This document shows positions 18,062 to 29,913 of a stretch of 64,000 bases of DNA, piece by piece. How positions within the stretch are numbered: position 1 is the first letter of the stretch; every line of letters starts with the position of its first letter. Under the pieces are notes generated by a model. That model ran no database searches, was not told where the DNA came from, and saw nothing but the letters and a program-made list of their open reading frames with translations. A program made the position numbers and the translations under genes. Source of the stretch: CAVWSM01 sp963798505 (GTDB taxonomy: Bacteria > Actinomycetota > Actinomycetes > Jiangellales > Jiangellaceae); NCBI GenBank assembly GCA_963798505.1, contig CAWCTX010000005.1:124001-188000 (forward strand). The letters are read 5' to 3'.

Positions 18062-20629
18062 GTGCGTGCCATTAGACGACTGACCGTCCGGACTGTGCTG
18101 CCTCCGCCATTGGCCCCCTTGGGCCAGCTCATCGCCAACCTGCGGTGGTCGTGGCACCCGGAGACACAGGATCTGTTCTCCGCCGTCGAACCCGAGGTGT
18201 GGGAGGCGGTCGGGCACGATCCCGTACGGATGCTCGGCGAGGTGCCGGCCGACCGGCTCAAGGAGCTGGCCAACGACCGCAAGTTCCTGCGCCGGGTCCG
18301 CGACGCCGCCGACGACCTCAACGACTACCTGATGGGCGCCCGCTGGTACCAGTCGCTCGGTCCGGAGGCCCCGAGCTCGATCGCCTACTTCTCGCCCGAG
18401 TACGGCATCACGCAGGTGCTCCCGCAGTACTCCGGCGGCCTCGGCATCCTCGCCGGCGACCACCTCAAGGCCGCCAGCGACCTGGGCGTCCCGATCATCG
18501 GGGTCGGCCTGCTCTACCGCCAGGGCTACTTCCGGCAGTCCCTCTCGCGTGAGGGCTGGCAGCAGGAGCGCTACCCGGTCACCGACCCCGACGGCATGCC
18601 CATCAGCCTGCTCCGCGAGGCCGACGGCACTCCGGCACGCGTCGTCGTCGGTCTTCCGGAGGGCCGGCAGGTTGCGGCACACATCTGGGTGGCCGAGGTC
18701 GGCCGTGTCCCGATGCTCATGATCGACAGCAACCTGGAGGAGAACGCGCCGACCGAGCGCGACATCACCGACCGGCTGTACGGCGGCTCCGGCGAGCACC
18801 GGCTCGAGCAGGAGATGCTGCTCGGTATCGGCGGCGTGCGCGCCCTGCGGGCCTACTGCCGTATCACCGGCGCACCCGAGCCGGAGGTCTTCCACACCAA
18901 TGAGGGCCACGCCGGCTTCCTCGGCCTCGAGCGCATCCGCGAGCTGGTGCAGAGCGCCGGAGTCGACTTCGACACCGCCCTGGAGGCGGTACGGGCCGGC
19001 ACGGTGTTCACGACGCACACGCCGGTCCCCGCCGGGATCGACCGGTTCTCGCGCGAGCTCGTGCTGCAGCACTTCGGCGGCGACAACGCCGTCGACGGCG
19101 TCCCGGTGGAGCGCATCCTCGAGCTCGGTGCCGAGACCTACGACGGCGGCGACCCCACCGTGTTCAACATGGCCGTCATGGGGCTGCGCCTCGGGCAGCG
19201 GTCCAACGGCGTGTCGCGGCTGCACGGCGAAGTGAGCCGAGAGATGTTCTCCGGCCTGTGGCCCGGCTTCGACCGTGCCGAGGTCCCCATCGGCTCGATC
19301 ACCAACGGTGTGCACGCACCGACATGGATGGCACCGGAGATGATCTCGCTGGCCGAGCGGCACGGCGGGCGCTACTTCATCGAGCAGGGTGAAGGCTGGG
19401 CGGAGGCGATCGGCAAGATCCCCGACTCACAGCTGTGGCGAGCCAAGCGGATCCTCCGGGCCAGGCTGGTCGACGATGTGCGGCGCCGGGTGCGCAAGTC
19501 CTGGCTGCAGCGCGGGGCGAGTGAGCCGGAGCTCGGCTGGATCGACCAGGTGCTCGACCCGGACGTGTGCACGATCGGCTTCGCGCGGCGCGGAGCCTCG
19601 TACAAGCGACTCACCCTCATGCTGCGCGACCCCGAGCGCCTGACGGGGCTGCTGCTCGACCCCGAGCGCCCCATCCAGATCGTCATCGCCGGCAAGGCGC
19701 ACCCCGCCGACGACAGCGGCAAGAAGCTGATCCAGGAGATGGTGCGCTTCGCCGACGAGGCGGGCGTGCGGCACCGCGTCGTCTTCCTGCCCAACTACGA
19801 CATCGGCATGGCGCAGACGCTCTACCCCGGCTGCGACGTCTGGCTCAACAACCCGCTGCGCCCGTACGAAGCCTGTGGCACGTCCGGCATGAAGGCGGCG
19901 CTCAACGGCGCCCTCAACCTGTCGATCCTCGACGGCTGGTGGGACGAGTGGTTCGACGGCGACAACGGGTGGGCGATCCCGTCGGCGACCGGCGTCGACA
20001 ACGTCGACAAGCGCGACGACCTGGAGGCGCTCGCGCTCTACGACATCGTGGAGAACGAGGTCATCGCGCGGTTCTACGACGTCAACGACGACGACCTGCC
20101 CAGCCGCTGGCTGGAGATGATGCGGCACACGCTCACCACGCTGGGTCCCAAGGTCCTGGCGACCCGGATGGTGCGTGACTACACGCAGCAGCTCTACATT
20201 CCCGCGGCCGTTGCGGCCCGCGCGCTCGACCACGACTACTCGGGCGCGGCGGAGCTCGCGCAGTGGAAGCGCAAGGTGCGCAAGGCATGGCCGACCGTGC
20301 GGGTCGAGCATGTGGAGACGGTCTCCGCGCCGGAGTCGTTCGAGATCGGGCAGTCGGTGAGCCTGCACGCCTTCGTATCGCTCGGCGACCTCACACCCGA
20401 CGACGTGTCGGTGCAGGTTGTCCATGGGCGAGTCGACGATTCCGACGAGCTGCTGTACCCGACCACGACCGACCTGGTCGTCGGGGATACCTATGAGGCG
20501 GGTCGCTACCGCTTCGACGGCGACGTGCCACTCGATCGCACCGGCGCGTTCGGCTACACCGCGCGTGTCGTGCCCGACCACCGGCTCGTACCCACGGCCA
20601 CCGAGCTGGGCTTGGCGACGGTGCCGTAG
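18062..20629 (+). CDS. glgP: Alpha-glucan phosphorylase (GlgP-type)
   Basis: 855 aa from GTG at 18062, which gives the usual start VRAIRRLTVRTVLPPPLAP; an ATG at 18038 is possible. It releases glucose-1-phosphate from alpha-1,4 glucans. Visible features are the N-terminal NLRWSWHPETQDLF, ISYFSPE-like IAYFSPEYGITQVLPQYSGGLGILAGDHLKAASD (read in parts), FHTNEGHAGFL, THTPVPAGIDRF, and the PLP-lysine region ACGTSGMKAALNG. It belongs to the short bacterial GlgP subfamily. It is divergent from glgE with only 103 bases between starts, so synthesis and breakdown may share a control region. Confidence 0.94.
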   Translation: MRAIRRLTVRTVLPPPLAPLGQLIANLRWSWHPETQDLFSAVEPEVWEAVGHDPVRMLGEVPADRLKELANDRKFLRRVRDAADDLNDYLMGARWYQSLGPEAPSSIAYFSPEYGITQVLPQYSGGLGILAGDHLKAASDLGVPIIGVGLLYRQGYFRQSLSREGWQQERYPVTDPDGMPISLLREADGTPARVVVGLPEGRQVAAHIWVAEVGRVPMLMIDSNLEENAPTERDITDRLYGGSGEHRLEQEMLLGIGGVRALRAYCRITGAPEPEVFHTNEGHAGFLGLERIRELVQSAGVDFDTALEAVRAGTVFTTHTPVPAGIDRFSRELVLQHFGGDNAVDGVPVERILELGAETYDGGDPTVFNMAVMGLRLGQRSNGVSRLHGEVSREMFSGLWPGFDRAEVPIGSITNGVHAPTWMAPEMISLAERHGGRYFIEQGEGWAEAIGKIPDSQLWRAKRILRARLVDDVRRRVRKSWLQRGASEPELGWIDQVLDPDVCTIGFARRGASYKRLTLMLRDPERLTGLLLDPERPIQIVIAGKAHPADDSGKKLIQEMVRFADEAGVRHRVVFLPNYDIGMAQTLYPGCDVWLNNPLRPYEACGTSGMKAALNGALNLSILDGWWDEWFDGDNGWAIPSATGVDNVDKRDDLEALALYDIVENEVIARFYDVNDDDLPSRWLEMMRHTLTTLGPKVLATRMVRDYTQQLYIPAAVAARALDHDYSGAAELAQWKRKVRKAWPTVRVEHVETVSAPESFEIGQSVSLHAFVSLGDLTPDDVSVQVVHGRVDDSDELLYPTTTDLVVGDTYEAGRYRFDGDVPLDRTGAFGYTARVVPDHRLVPTATELGLATVP

Positions 20630-20674
20630 GCCAGCCGGCCGGTCGATCACGTTCGGTAGGTCGGGGGGTTCTGG

Positions 20675-20730
20675 GCAAGGCATGCAGGCCGCGCTCAGAC
20701 CGGGGCGATCACGTTAACGTGATCGCCCCG
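20675..20730 (-). terminator. Stop-proximal palindrome element, copy B
   Basis: A perfect 30-bp palindrome (20701-20730) with the same core as copy A (GATCACGTTAACGTGATC) and the same tail (GCCGCGCTCAGACC, GCAAGGC) on the opposite strand. Read on the minus strand it starts 8 bases after the L,D-transpeptidase stop, the same layout as copy A after the mutase gene. A half-palindrome, GGTCGATCACGTT, lies at 20641-20653. It sits between convergent genes, so it may act as a bidirectional terminator. Confidence 0.6.
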
Positions 20731-20737
20731 GCGCCGC

Positions 20738-21671
20738 TCAGTAGACCCAGACCGGGGTGCCCTTGGGCAGCTGGTCGCTCTCCCACAGCCAGTCCATGGC
20801 GGCGATGGTCACGCGCACGCAGCCGTGCGACGCCGCGTAGGGCGGGACGCTCGTGTAGCCGTGCACGGCGATGCCCTGGCTGTGGAAGTACTTGGGGCGG
20901 TAGAGACGACCGAGCTCGCCGTCGCGCCAGCCGTCGATCTGGCGGGTCACCGTCCACTGGCCTTCGGGAGTGTCGGCGAGCAGGCGCCTGCCCTCGTGCT
21001 CGTAGTGCTTGAAGGTGCCGGTGGACGTGTTGAGGATGTGCTCGACGCGGCCGTCGTTGACCAGGAGCAGCAGCTGCCGCTCGCGGTCGACCTCGGCGAC
21101 GCGGCCGCTCGTGCTGCGGGCAGCCGGCCGCGCGCCGGCTTCGAGCAGCGGCAAGGGTCCTGGGGCCGACGACGCCGTCGGCGGAGAGCCCGGCAGCCTT
21201 CTGCAGGGCGTAGACCGCCTGGCGGGTCAGCCCACCGAAGGTGCCGTCGGGGGTGCCGAGCCAGTAGCCCAGGTCGGCCAGGCGCTGCTGCAGCGCCGCG
21301 ACCTCCGGCCCGCTGTCCCCTGCCCGCAATGACGGCGGGCCTGCGGGGGTCGTGGGCGTGGGCGCCGGTTCCGGCGGCGGTGGTGTGGCGGGCGCCGGTG
21401 CGGGCGGGGGTGTCGTCGGGGCCGGAGCAGGCGGCGGAGTGGTCGTCTGCGGCGCCGGCGTGGTGACCGCCGGGCTCGTCGGCTCGGGGGTGGACTCGGC
21501 CGGCTCCTCGGTCGCATCGGTCGCAGTGACGACTGGCCCTGGCTGCGCTGCGTCGGGCCGAACATCGTCCTGCCCACAGGCTGCGCTCAGCGCGAGCAGC
21601 GAGACCGTCGCCGCGAGCGAAAGCGCCCTGTGCCACCGGTGCATAAGGGTCATGTTACGGAAGACGCGCAT
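20738..21671 (-). CDS. L,D-transpeptidase lipoprotein with peptidoglycan-binding domain (frameshifted between domains)
   Basis: Cross-links peptidoglycan stem peptides outside the membrane. Part 1 (from 21671; internal ATGs at 21653 and 21644 also possible) has a lipoprotein signal (SLAATVSLLALSAAC), a long Pro/Thr linker, and a PG_binding_1 domain (AALQQRLADLGYWLGTPDGTFG, AVYALQKAAGLSADGVVGPRTL). Part 2, in another frame (21154-20738), carries the YkuD domain with IAVHGYTSVPPYAASHGCVRV, including catalytic SHGC. One extra base within 21141-21155, at the domain junction, separates them. Removing it gives GPRTLAALEAGARP and an uninterrupted protein. As given, the catalytic domain is out of frame. 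Confidence 0.85.
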
Positions 21672-21713
21672 CGACCCCTGGCCGGTTGCGTCACGGAGCC
21701 GCGAAAGTCGCCG

Positions 21714-23831
<2,118 letters not shown>

Positions 23832-24042
23832 GGGCACCGATTGTGCCAGCGCATTGACCGGGTTTTCCGGCCGGTCACCACGGGAGGCCGCTGTGGGCTA
23901 CTTCACAGGCCGGTCGTGACCTGCCCGCGACTAACATGTGGCGCACTGTGCGCTCGCACAACCTGCTGACCGGTCGCCCGGTGCTTCCTGGCAGGCTGGA
24001 GCGGGAAATCCCGGTTTGCCGACTAGGAGGTCGTTCGCGGCC

Positions 24043-24825
24043 ATGAAGATCGTTGTTCTTGTCAAGCACGTGCCGGACGCGACGGCCGACCGCGCCTTCG
24101 ACCCAGCCGACAACACGACCGACCGTACGAATGTCGACGGTCTGCTGTCCGAGCTGGACGAGTACGCCGTTGAGGAGGCCCTCAAGATCGCCGAGGCTGC
24201 CGGCGGCGAGGTGACGGTGCTGACCATGGGCCCCGGGGGCGCCGGAGATGCGATCCGCAAGGCGCTGCAGATGGGCGCGGACGCGGGCGTGCACGTCGCC
24301 GACGACTCCCTGCACGGGTCGGACGCGCTCGCGACGTCTCTTGTGCTGGCCAAGGCGCTGGACAAGATCGGGTCGTACGACCTGGTCCTGTGCGGCATGG
24401 CCTCCACCGACGGTGGCATGAGCGTCGTCCCGGCGATGCTCGCCGAGCGGCTGGGCCTGCCGCAGGTGACGTTTGCCGCCGAGGTGACAGTCGGGGACGG
24501 GTCGGTGACGATCCGCCGTGACGGTGACGCGGCGTCGGAGGCGATCGAGGCGTCGTTGCCGGCGGTGGTGTCGGTGACTGACCAGATCAACGAGCCGCGG
24601 TACCCGTCGTTCAAGGGGATCATGTCGGCGAAGAAGAAGCCCGTGGAGACCTGGTCGCTCGCCGACCTCGGTGTCAGCGCCGACGAGGTTGGCCTGGCGG
24701 GTGCGTGGAGCGTCGTCGAGACCGTGACGCCGCGTCCGGCCCGCGCGCAGGGCACCATCGTGACCGACGAGGGAGACGGCGGCGTGAAGCTCGCCGAGTT
24801 CCTCGCCGCCGGCAAGTTCATCTGA
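24043..24825 (+). CDS. etfB: Electron transfer flavoprotein beta subunit
   Basis: 260 aa. Starts MKIVVLVKHVPDATADRAFD with a strong AGGAGG (24025-24030) upstream. The ETF beta signature region is present: LDEYAVEEALKIAE, VTVLTMGPGGAGDAIRKALQMGAD, DLVLCGMASTDGGMSVVPAMLAE, then EPRYPSFKGIMSAKKKPVE. With EtfA it forms the FAD/AMP heterodimer taking electrons from acyl-CoA and other dehydrogenases. EtfA follows after 12 bases. Confidence 0.96.
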   Translation: MKIVVLVKHVPDATADRAFDPADNTTDRTNVDGLLSELDEYAVEEALKIAEAAGGEVTVLTMGPGGAGDAIRKALQMGADAGVHVADDSLHGSDALATSLVLAKALDKIGSYDLVLCGMASTDGGMSVVPAMLAERLGLPQVTFAAEVTVGDGSVTIRRDGDAASEAIEASLPAVVSVTDQINEPRYPSFKGIMSAKKKPVETWSLADLGVSADEVGLAGAWSVVETVTPRPARAQGTIVTDEGDGGVKLAEFLAAGKFI

Positions 24826-24837
24826 TCGGGAGCAGTT

Positions 24838-25794
24838 GTGGCGCAGATTCTGGTTCTCGTCGACCACGTCGACGGTGTCGTTCGTAAGCCCAGCCTCGAG
24901 CTGCTGACGATCGCGCGGCGGCTCGGCGAGCCGGCCGCGGTGGTGGTCGGCGCCGGCGCGTCTCAGGCCGCCGCGCGGCTCGGCGAGTTCGGAGCGGCAA
25001 CGGTGCACGTTGCCGACGAGCCGTCGCTCGCCGACTATCTCGTCGCGCCGAAGGCGGAGGTGCTGGCCGCGGTGGCCGCGGCGGTGTCTCCGGGCGCGGT
25101 GCTGGTGTCGGCCACGCCGGAGGGCAAGGAGGTTGCCGCTCGACTGGCGGTCAAGCTCGAGTCGGGGATCATCACCGACGCGGTCGACGTGGTGGCCGGT
25201 CCCGACGGTCCGGTGGCCACGCAGTCGGCGTTCGCGGGCGGGTTCACGGTGACCTCACGGGTCACCCGTGGAGTGCCGGTGATCGCGGTCAAGCCCAACG
25301 CGGTGGCCCCCGAGCCGGCCGCCGTCGAGCCGACGGTGGTTCCGGTGTCGGTCGAGCTGTCCGACGCGGCCAAGGCGGCCCGGGTCAGCGGCCGTTCGGC
25401 GCGCGAGGCCACCGGGCGGCCGGAGCTCACCGAGGCGTCGATCGTGGTGTCCGGTGGGCGGGGCACCGCGGGTGACTTCAAGCCGGTCGAGGAGCTCGCC
25501 GACGCGCTCGGCGCCGCCGTAGGCGCCTCGCGGGCCGCGGTCGACTCCGGCTGGTACCCGCACGCTCACCAGGTCGGGCAGACCGGCAAGACAGTCTCCC
25601 CGCAGCTCTACGTCGCGGCCGGCATCTCCGGTGCCATCCAGCATCGGGCCGGCATGCAGACCGCCAAGACCATCGTGGTGGTCAACAAGGACGCCGAGGC
25701 GCCGATCTTTGCCATGGCCGACTTCGGAGTCGTCGGCGACCTGCACAGCGTGCTGCCGCAGGCGAGCGAGGAGATCCGCAAGCACAAGGCCTGA
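24838..25794 (+). CDS. etfA: Electron transfer flavoprotein alpha subunit
   Basis: 318 aa, GTG start after a weak GGGAGC site. N-terminal domain MAQILVLVDHVDGVVRKPSLELL. The C-terminal FAD-binding half carries the ETF alpha signature: IVVSGGRGTAGDFKPVEELADALGAAVGASRAAVDSGW (in parts), QVGQTGKTVSPQLYVAAGISGAIQH and IVVVNKDAEAPIFAMADFGVVGDL. In one transcription unit with etfB. The cysteine desulfurase follows after 28 bases and may share the transcript. Confidence 0.96.
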   Translation: MAQILVLVDHVDGVVRKPSLELLTIARRLGEPAAVVVGAGASQAAARLGEFGAATVHVADEPSLADYLVAPKAEVLAAVAAAVSPGAVLVSATPEGKEVAARLAVKLESGIITDAVDVVAGPDGPVATQSAFAGGFTVTSRVTRGVPVIAVKPNAVAPEPAAVEPTVVPVSVELSDAAKAARVSGRSAREATGRPELTEASIVVSGGRGTAGDFKPVEELADALGAAVGASRAAVDSGWYPHAHQVGQTGKTVSPQLYVAAGISGAIQHRAGMQTAKTIVVVNKDAEAPIFAMADFGVVGDLHSVLPQASEEIRKHKA

Positions 25795-25822
25795 CGCATC
25801 GCCACGTACCCTGGTTGGTGCC

Positions 25823-27007
25823 ATGACGCGCGCCTACCTTGACCATGCCGCCACCACCCCTGCTCTGCCAGAGGTGGTGGCGGCAGTCACGTCTGCACTG
25901 CGCGAGACCGGGAACCCGTCGTCGCTGCACGCATCGGGCCGGGCCGCGAGACTGCACGTCGAGGAGGCGCGCGAGCGCATCGCTGCGGCGCTGGGCGCCC
26001 AGCCGACCGAAGTGATCTTCACGTCGGGCGGCACCGAGAGCGACAACCTCGCGGTCAAGGGCCTGTTCTGGGGGCGCCGCCAGGCTGACCCACGCCGGCG
26101 GCGCATCCTCGCCAGCCAGGTCGAGCACCACGCGGTGATGGACTCCCTGCAGTGGCTCGCGACTCACGAGGGTGCCGAGATCGAGTGGCTTCCTGTCGAC
26201 GACCGGGGTCGACTTCGCGTCGACGCGTTGCTGGAGGCCGTGGCGCACGATCCCGAGTCGATCGCGCTGGTGACGGTCATGTGGGCCAACAACGAAGTCG
26301 GCACGATCCAGCCCATCGCCGAGGTCGTCGCCGCGGCGCGGCCGCATGGCATCCCGGTGCACTGCGACGCCGTGCAGGCGATCGGCCAACTGCCGATCGA
26401 CTTTGCCGCCAGCGGCCTCGACACGCTCGCCCTGTCGGGGCACAAGCTGGGAGCGACGACCGGGGTCGGAGCGCTGCTCGCCCGCCGGGACGCTCCACTC
26501 GTACCCCTGTTGCACGGCGGCGGCCAGGAGCGCGACGTGCGGTCCGGCACCCTCGACACCGCGGCGATCACCGGGCTTGGGCTTGCGGTCACGCTGGCCG
26601 AGGAGCGTCGCCCCGCCGAAGCCGTACGTCTGGCGAAACTGCGGGACCGCCTCGTACATGTCGTGCAGGCAGCCGTGCCCGATGCCGTTCGGAACGGCGA
26701 CCCGGACGGGCTGCCCGGCATCGTGCACCTGTCGTTCCCCGGCTGCGAGGGCGACAGCCTGTTGCTGCTGCTCGACAGCCTCGGCATCGACTGCTCCACC
26801 GGGGCCGCCTGTGCGGCCGGGGTCGCGGAGCCGTCGCACGTGCTGGCGGCGATGGGCGTCGACGATGCGCTTGTCCGGGCGTCGTTGCGGTTCTCGCTCG
26901 GGCACACCTCGACCGACGCCGATGTCGACGCCGTCGCGGCGCACATCGGACCGGTCGTCGAGCGGGCCCGCGCGGCCGGCCTCGTCAACGTCGCGGGGGT
27001 GGGCTGA
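25823..27007 (+). CDS. Cysteine desulfurase (NifS/IscS-like, class V aminotransferase)
   Basis: 394 aa from ATG at 25823. PLP-dependent removal of sulfur from cysteine. Motifs: MTRAYLDHAATTP, FTSGGTESDNLAVKG, QVEHHAVMDSLQWL, WANNEVGTIQPI, the PLP lysine in LSGHKLGATTGVGAL, and the active-site cysteine loop DCSTGAACAAGVAEPSHVL. Only two bases separate its stop from mnmA, so its sulfur is probably passed to tRNA thiolation. A general Fe-S role is also possible. Confidence 0.94.
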   Translation: MTRAYLDHAATTPALPEVVAAVTSALRETGNPSSLHASGRAARLHVEEARERIAAALGAQPTEVIFTSGGTESDNLAVKGLFWGRRQADPRRRRILASQVEHHAVMDSLQWLATHEGAEIEWLPVDDRGRLRVDALLEAVAHDPESIALVTVMWANNEVGTIQPIAEVVAAARPHGIPVHCDAVQAIGQLPIDFAASGLDTLALSGHKLGATTGVGALLARRDAPLVPLLHGGGQERDVRSGTLDTAAITGLGLAVTLAEERRPAEAVRLAKLRDRLVHVVQAAVPDAVRNGDPDGLPGIVHLSFPGCEGDSLLLLLDSLGIDCSTGAACAAGVAEPSHVLAAMGVDDALVRASLRFSLGHTSTDADVDAVAAHIGPVVERARAAGLVNVAGVG

Positions 27008-27009
27008 CG

Positions 27010-28098
27010 ATGCGAGTCCTTGCGGCGATGTCCGGTGGGGTCGACTCCGCGGTGGCGGCCGCCCGCATGGTCGATGCCGGGCACGACGTGGTCGGCGTGC
27101 ACCTGGCACTGTCGAGCAACCCGCAGTCGTTCCGCAGCGGCGCGCGCGGCTGCTGCACGATCGAAGACTCGCGCGACGCGCGGCGCGCCGCCGACCTGCT
27201 CGGGATCCCGTTCTACATCTGGGATCTCGCCGAGCGCTTCCGCGCCGACGTGGTCGACGACTTCGTTACGGAGTACGCAGCGGGTCGCACACCCAACCCG
27301 TGCCTGCGCTGCAACGAGCGCATCAAGTTCGCGGCCGTGCTCGATCGTGCCTTGGCGCTCGGCTTCGATGCCGTGGCGACCGGGCACTATGCGCGCATCG
27401 TCGACGGCCCGCACGGCCGCGAGCTGCACCGGGCCGTTGACCCGGACAAGGACCAGTCGTACGTGTTGGGCGTGCTCACCGCCGACCAGCTCGCCCACGC
27501 GGAGTTCCCGCTGGGGGACAGCCACAAGACCCAGGTCCGCGACGAAGCCGCGCGCCGCGGGCTTGCCGTCGCCCGCAAGCCGGACAGCCATGACATCTGC
27601 TTCATCGCCGACGGCGACACTGCCGGGTTCCTGCGCAAGCGGCTCGGCTCGGCCCCCGGTCGCATCGTCGACGAGTCGGGGACACAGATCGGCGAGCACG
27701 ACGGGACATACGGCTTCACCGTCGGCCAGCGCAAGGGCCTGCGCGTCGGCACGCCGGCGGCTGACGGCAGGCCGCGCTACGTGCTCGACATCTCACCGGT
27801 GACGCGCACGGTCACCGTCGGTCCGGCGCCCCGCCTCGATGTCACGACGCTCGTCGGTACGTCGCCGCGCTGGTGCGGGGCCGTTCCGGATGTGGAGCTG
27901 CGGTGCAGGGCTCAGGTGCGCGCCCATGGCGAGCCGGTGCCTGCGCGTGCCGTGGCCGACGGCGACACCGTGCGTGTTGAGCTCGACGAGCCGTTGCGTG
28001 GGGTCGCGCCAGGGCAGGCGGTCGTCTTGTACGACGGCACGCGGGTCATCGGCTCGGCCACCATTAGCAGCGCTGAAGCGGGCGTGCCAGCGGCGTAA
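27010..28098 (+). CDS. mnmA: tRNA-specific 2-thiouridylase MnmA
   Basis: 362 aa. ATP-dependent 2-thiolation of U34 in Lys/Glu/Gln tRNAs. PP-loop MSGGVDSAVAAARMVDAGHDVVGVHL, GCCTIEDSRDARRAADLLGIPFY, first catalytic Cys in GRTPNPCLRCNERIKF, ATGHYARIV, second catalytic Cys in KPDSHDICFIADGD, and FTVGQRKGLRVG. The C-terminal beta-barrel is complete. Directly follows the cysteine desulfurase gene. Confidence 0.96.
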   Translation: MRVLAAMSGGVDSAVAAARMVDAGHDVVGVHLALSSNPQSFRSGARGCCTIEDSRDARRAADLLGIPFYIWDLAERFRADVVDDFVTEYAAGRTPNPCLRCNERIKFAAVLDRALALGFDAVATGHYARIVDGPHGRELHRAVDPDKDQSYVLGVLTADQLAHAEFPLGDSHKTQVRDEAARRGLAVARKPDSHDICFIADGDTAGFLRKRLGSAPGRIVDESGTQIGEHDGTYGFTVGQRKGLRVGTPAADGRPRYVLDISPVTRTVTVGPAPRLDVTTLVGTSPRWCGAVPDVELRCRAQVRAHGEPVPARAVADGDTVRVELDEPLRGVAPGQAVVLYDGTRVIGSATISSAEAGVPAA

Positions 28099-28223
28099 GA
28101 GTTGTCAAGTGCTTTCGCGAATCTGTGGATAGCCGTGATGGCCGGAAAGCCTTGCTGTGTAAGGGAATCCGGGTCGCTTGGCGGGTGGCGAGTTCTGTCC
28201 GACCCCCTTGTAGGTTCGAGGGT

Positions 28224-29842
28224 ATGGAAGCCACGTCGACTCCACCCGCGGTCACCGCGGTGGAGTCCGCGTCTGGCCGTGATCGGTGCGGCGGCTGCTG
28301 CCGACTGCTGGCGCGACGCTGGAGACCTCGTCGGTGCTCGGCTCGATCGCTGCTGGATCGACTAACCGTTCGACGACAATCGCTGCGGACTGCGCCGCAA
28401 GACGGAGGCGGCCTGCTACTGACGTATGTTCGGGCTGAGGTGCGACTGGCGCCGCGAGGTGGCCACCGACACCGGCGCCGGGTCGACCGCGGAGTGGCTG
28501 ACGGCGGTGCCGGCAGAAGCAGATCGGCTGGGCGCACGCGGTGAGGCCACGCGGCGCGGGATCGCTCGGCCCCGACGGCGACCTGCCCGAGCTGGGTTCG
28601 ACCGGCCGTCGAGACCGACGCGTCGGGTGCTCGCCGCGGCATCGTGGACGTCGGCGGCCCGCTTCGCCTCGGGCCTGTCCCGGCCCCGCTCGCCCAGGAG
28701 GCGCTGCACGCGGGAGATCAGCGCCGGGTGCGCAAGCTGATCACCGAGACCCAGTCCTGTGACGACGCCACCGCCGCCGAGGTCACGCGCCCGGCCCGAC
28801 TCGCGCAGCGATCCGTCGCCGAACTCGGCCGTCGTGTGGCGCGGCAGGTCGGCGAGCTCGACCCCGACGGGTCACGCTCCTACGACCCCAACGCGCACGA
28901 CCGCCGATGCGTGGAATGGGAGCCGATGCGGCGACCGGGAGCTGGCCGGACGGTTCCTGCTCGACGACCGGCCGGGACCTGGTTCAGCGCCGCCCTACAC
29001 CGCTACGTCAACACCCAGGCGCTCCGAGCCGCCGTGGGGTCGACGACGCCGCTGGAGGTGTTGCGGATCGCACGGCGATCGACCTGCACACCGGCCGCAA
29101 CGCCACGCCGACGCCCGGTGGGGTGCCGGTCCGGCTCACCGTGCCGGCCCAGACGCTGCTCGGCCTGGCGGATGCGCCCGGCCAGTCGTGGTGCCGACAC
29201 CGGCCCCGACCCACTCGCCCGCCGGCCGGCCGCGCAAGCCGACGGTGTGGGAGCGGATCCTGACCGACCCGGCCAGCGACGCGCCCCTGCAGCCAGGACC
29301 GCAGCGCGTTATCGGCCCAGCGAGGCGATGCGCCGACGCGTCCTGGACCGCGACCGGCAGCTGCCGGGCCCCCGGCTGCGACGCCGGGGTGTGGCCCTGC
29401 GACGCGGACACTGGAACAGTGCGGTCGGGCGTTCGGGCAGATCCTCGACTGCGGCCTGACCCGCCGCCTGCCGACGGCGGCGCAGCGCCGCGACCCTCGG
29501 CGGGACCCGCGACGGCGGCTCGGCGGCATCCCCGAGCTGCACCGCCCTGCTCGGCCGGGTGCGACGCCCACCAAAGTGGTGCCGTGCGCAGAAGCTGGGC
29601 GGGCCGACCGACCTACCGAACACTGGCCACTCGTGTGTCCGCGCGAGGCATGGCACACCGAGGTCCACCTCGGCCGGTCGCGACTCCTTCCACCCGACAA
29701 CGCCGCCTAACGAATTTGTCGCCGGGTGATCCCCCCGCGATGGGTCGACCCGCTACAACGGCCGGTGCGCAACCAACTGCCCGACACCATCGACACAGCG
29801 CACCGACTCGCCCAACAACTCCACTTCGACGACACCGGATAG
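28224..29842 (+). pseudogene. Decayed DUF222/HNH endonuclease (13E12-like) gene
   Basis: No long coherent frame, but family pieces appear in order across shifting frames: an N-terminal start at 28224 (MEATSTPPAVTAVESAS), DUF222-like STAEWLTAV and ADRLGARGEATRR (about 28480-28560), LAQRSVAELGRRVARQVGELDPDG (28800-28870), a DDRPGP region, the HNH-flanking SEAMRRRVLDRDR and CRAPGCDAG (29310-29390), and a C-terminal tail PPRWVDPLQRPVRNQL ending at a TAG at 29840-29842. Multiple indels and internal stops make it non-functional. The upstream CCCCCTTGTAGGTTCGA is like the leader often found before such genes. Members are multicopy in many actinobacteria. Confidence 0.8.
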
Positions 29843-29913
29843 ACCGACCGGTCGGCGGGGCGGAAGGGTCATGCGACGCGCCCAACAGCGCAGCTGACGC
29901 TACCGTCGGGTAG

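Noticed and set aside
28205..28223. TTCGA-containing segment resembling a tRNA T-loop
   Set aside because: No acceptor, D or anticodon arms around it; the segment fits the leader of the DUF222/HNH gene.
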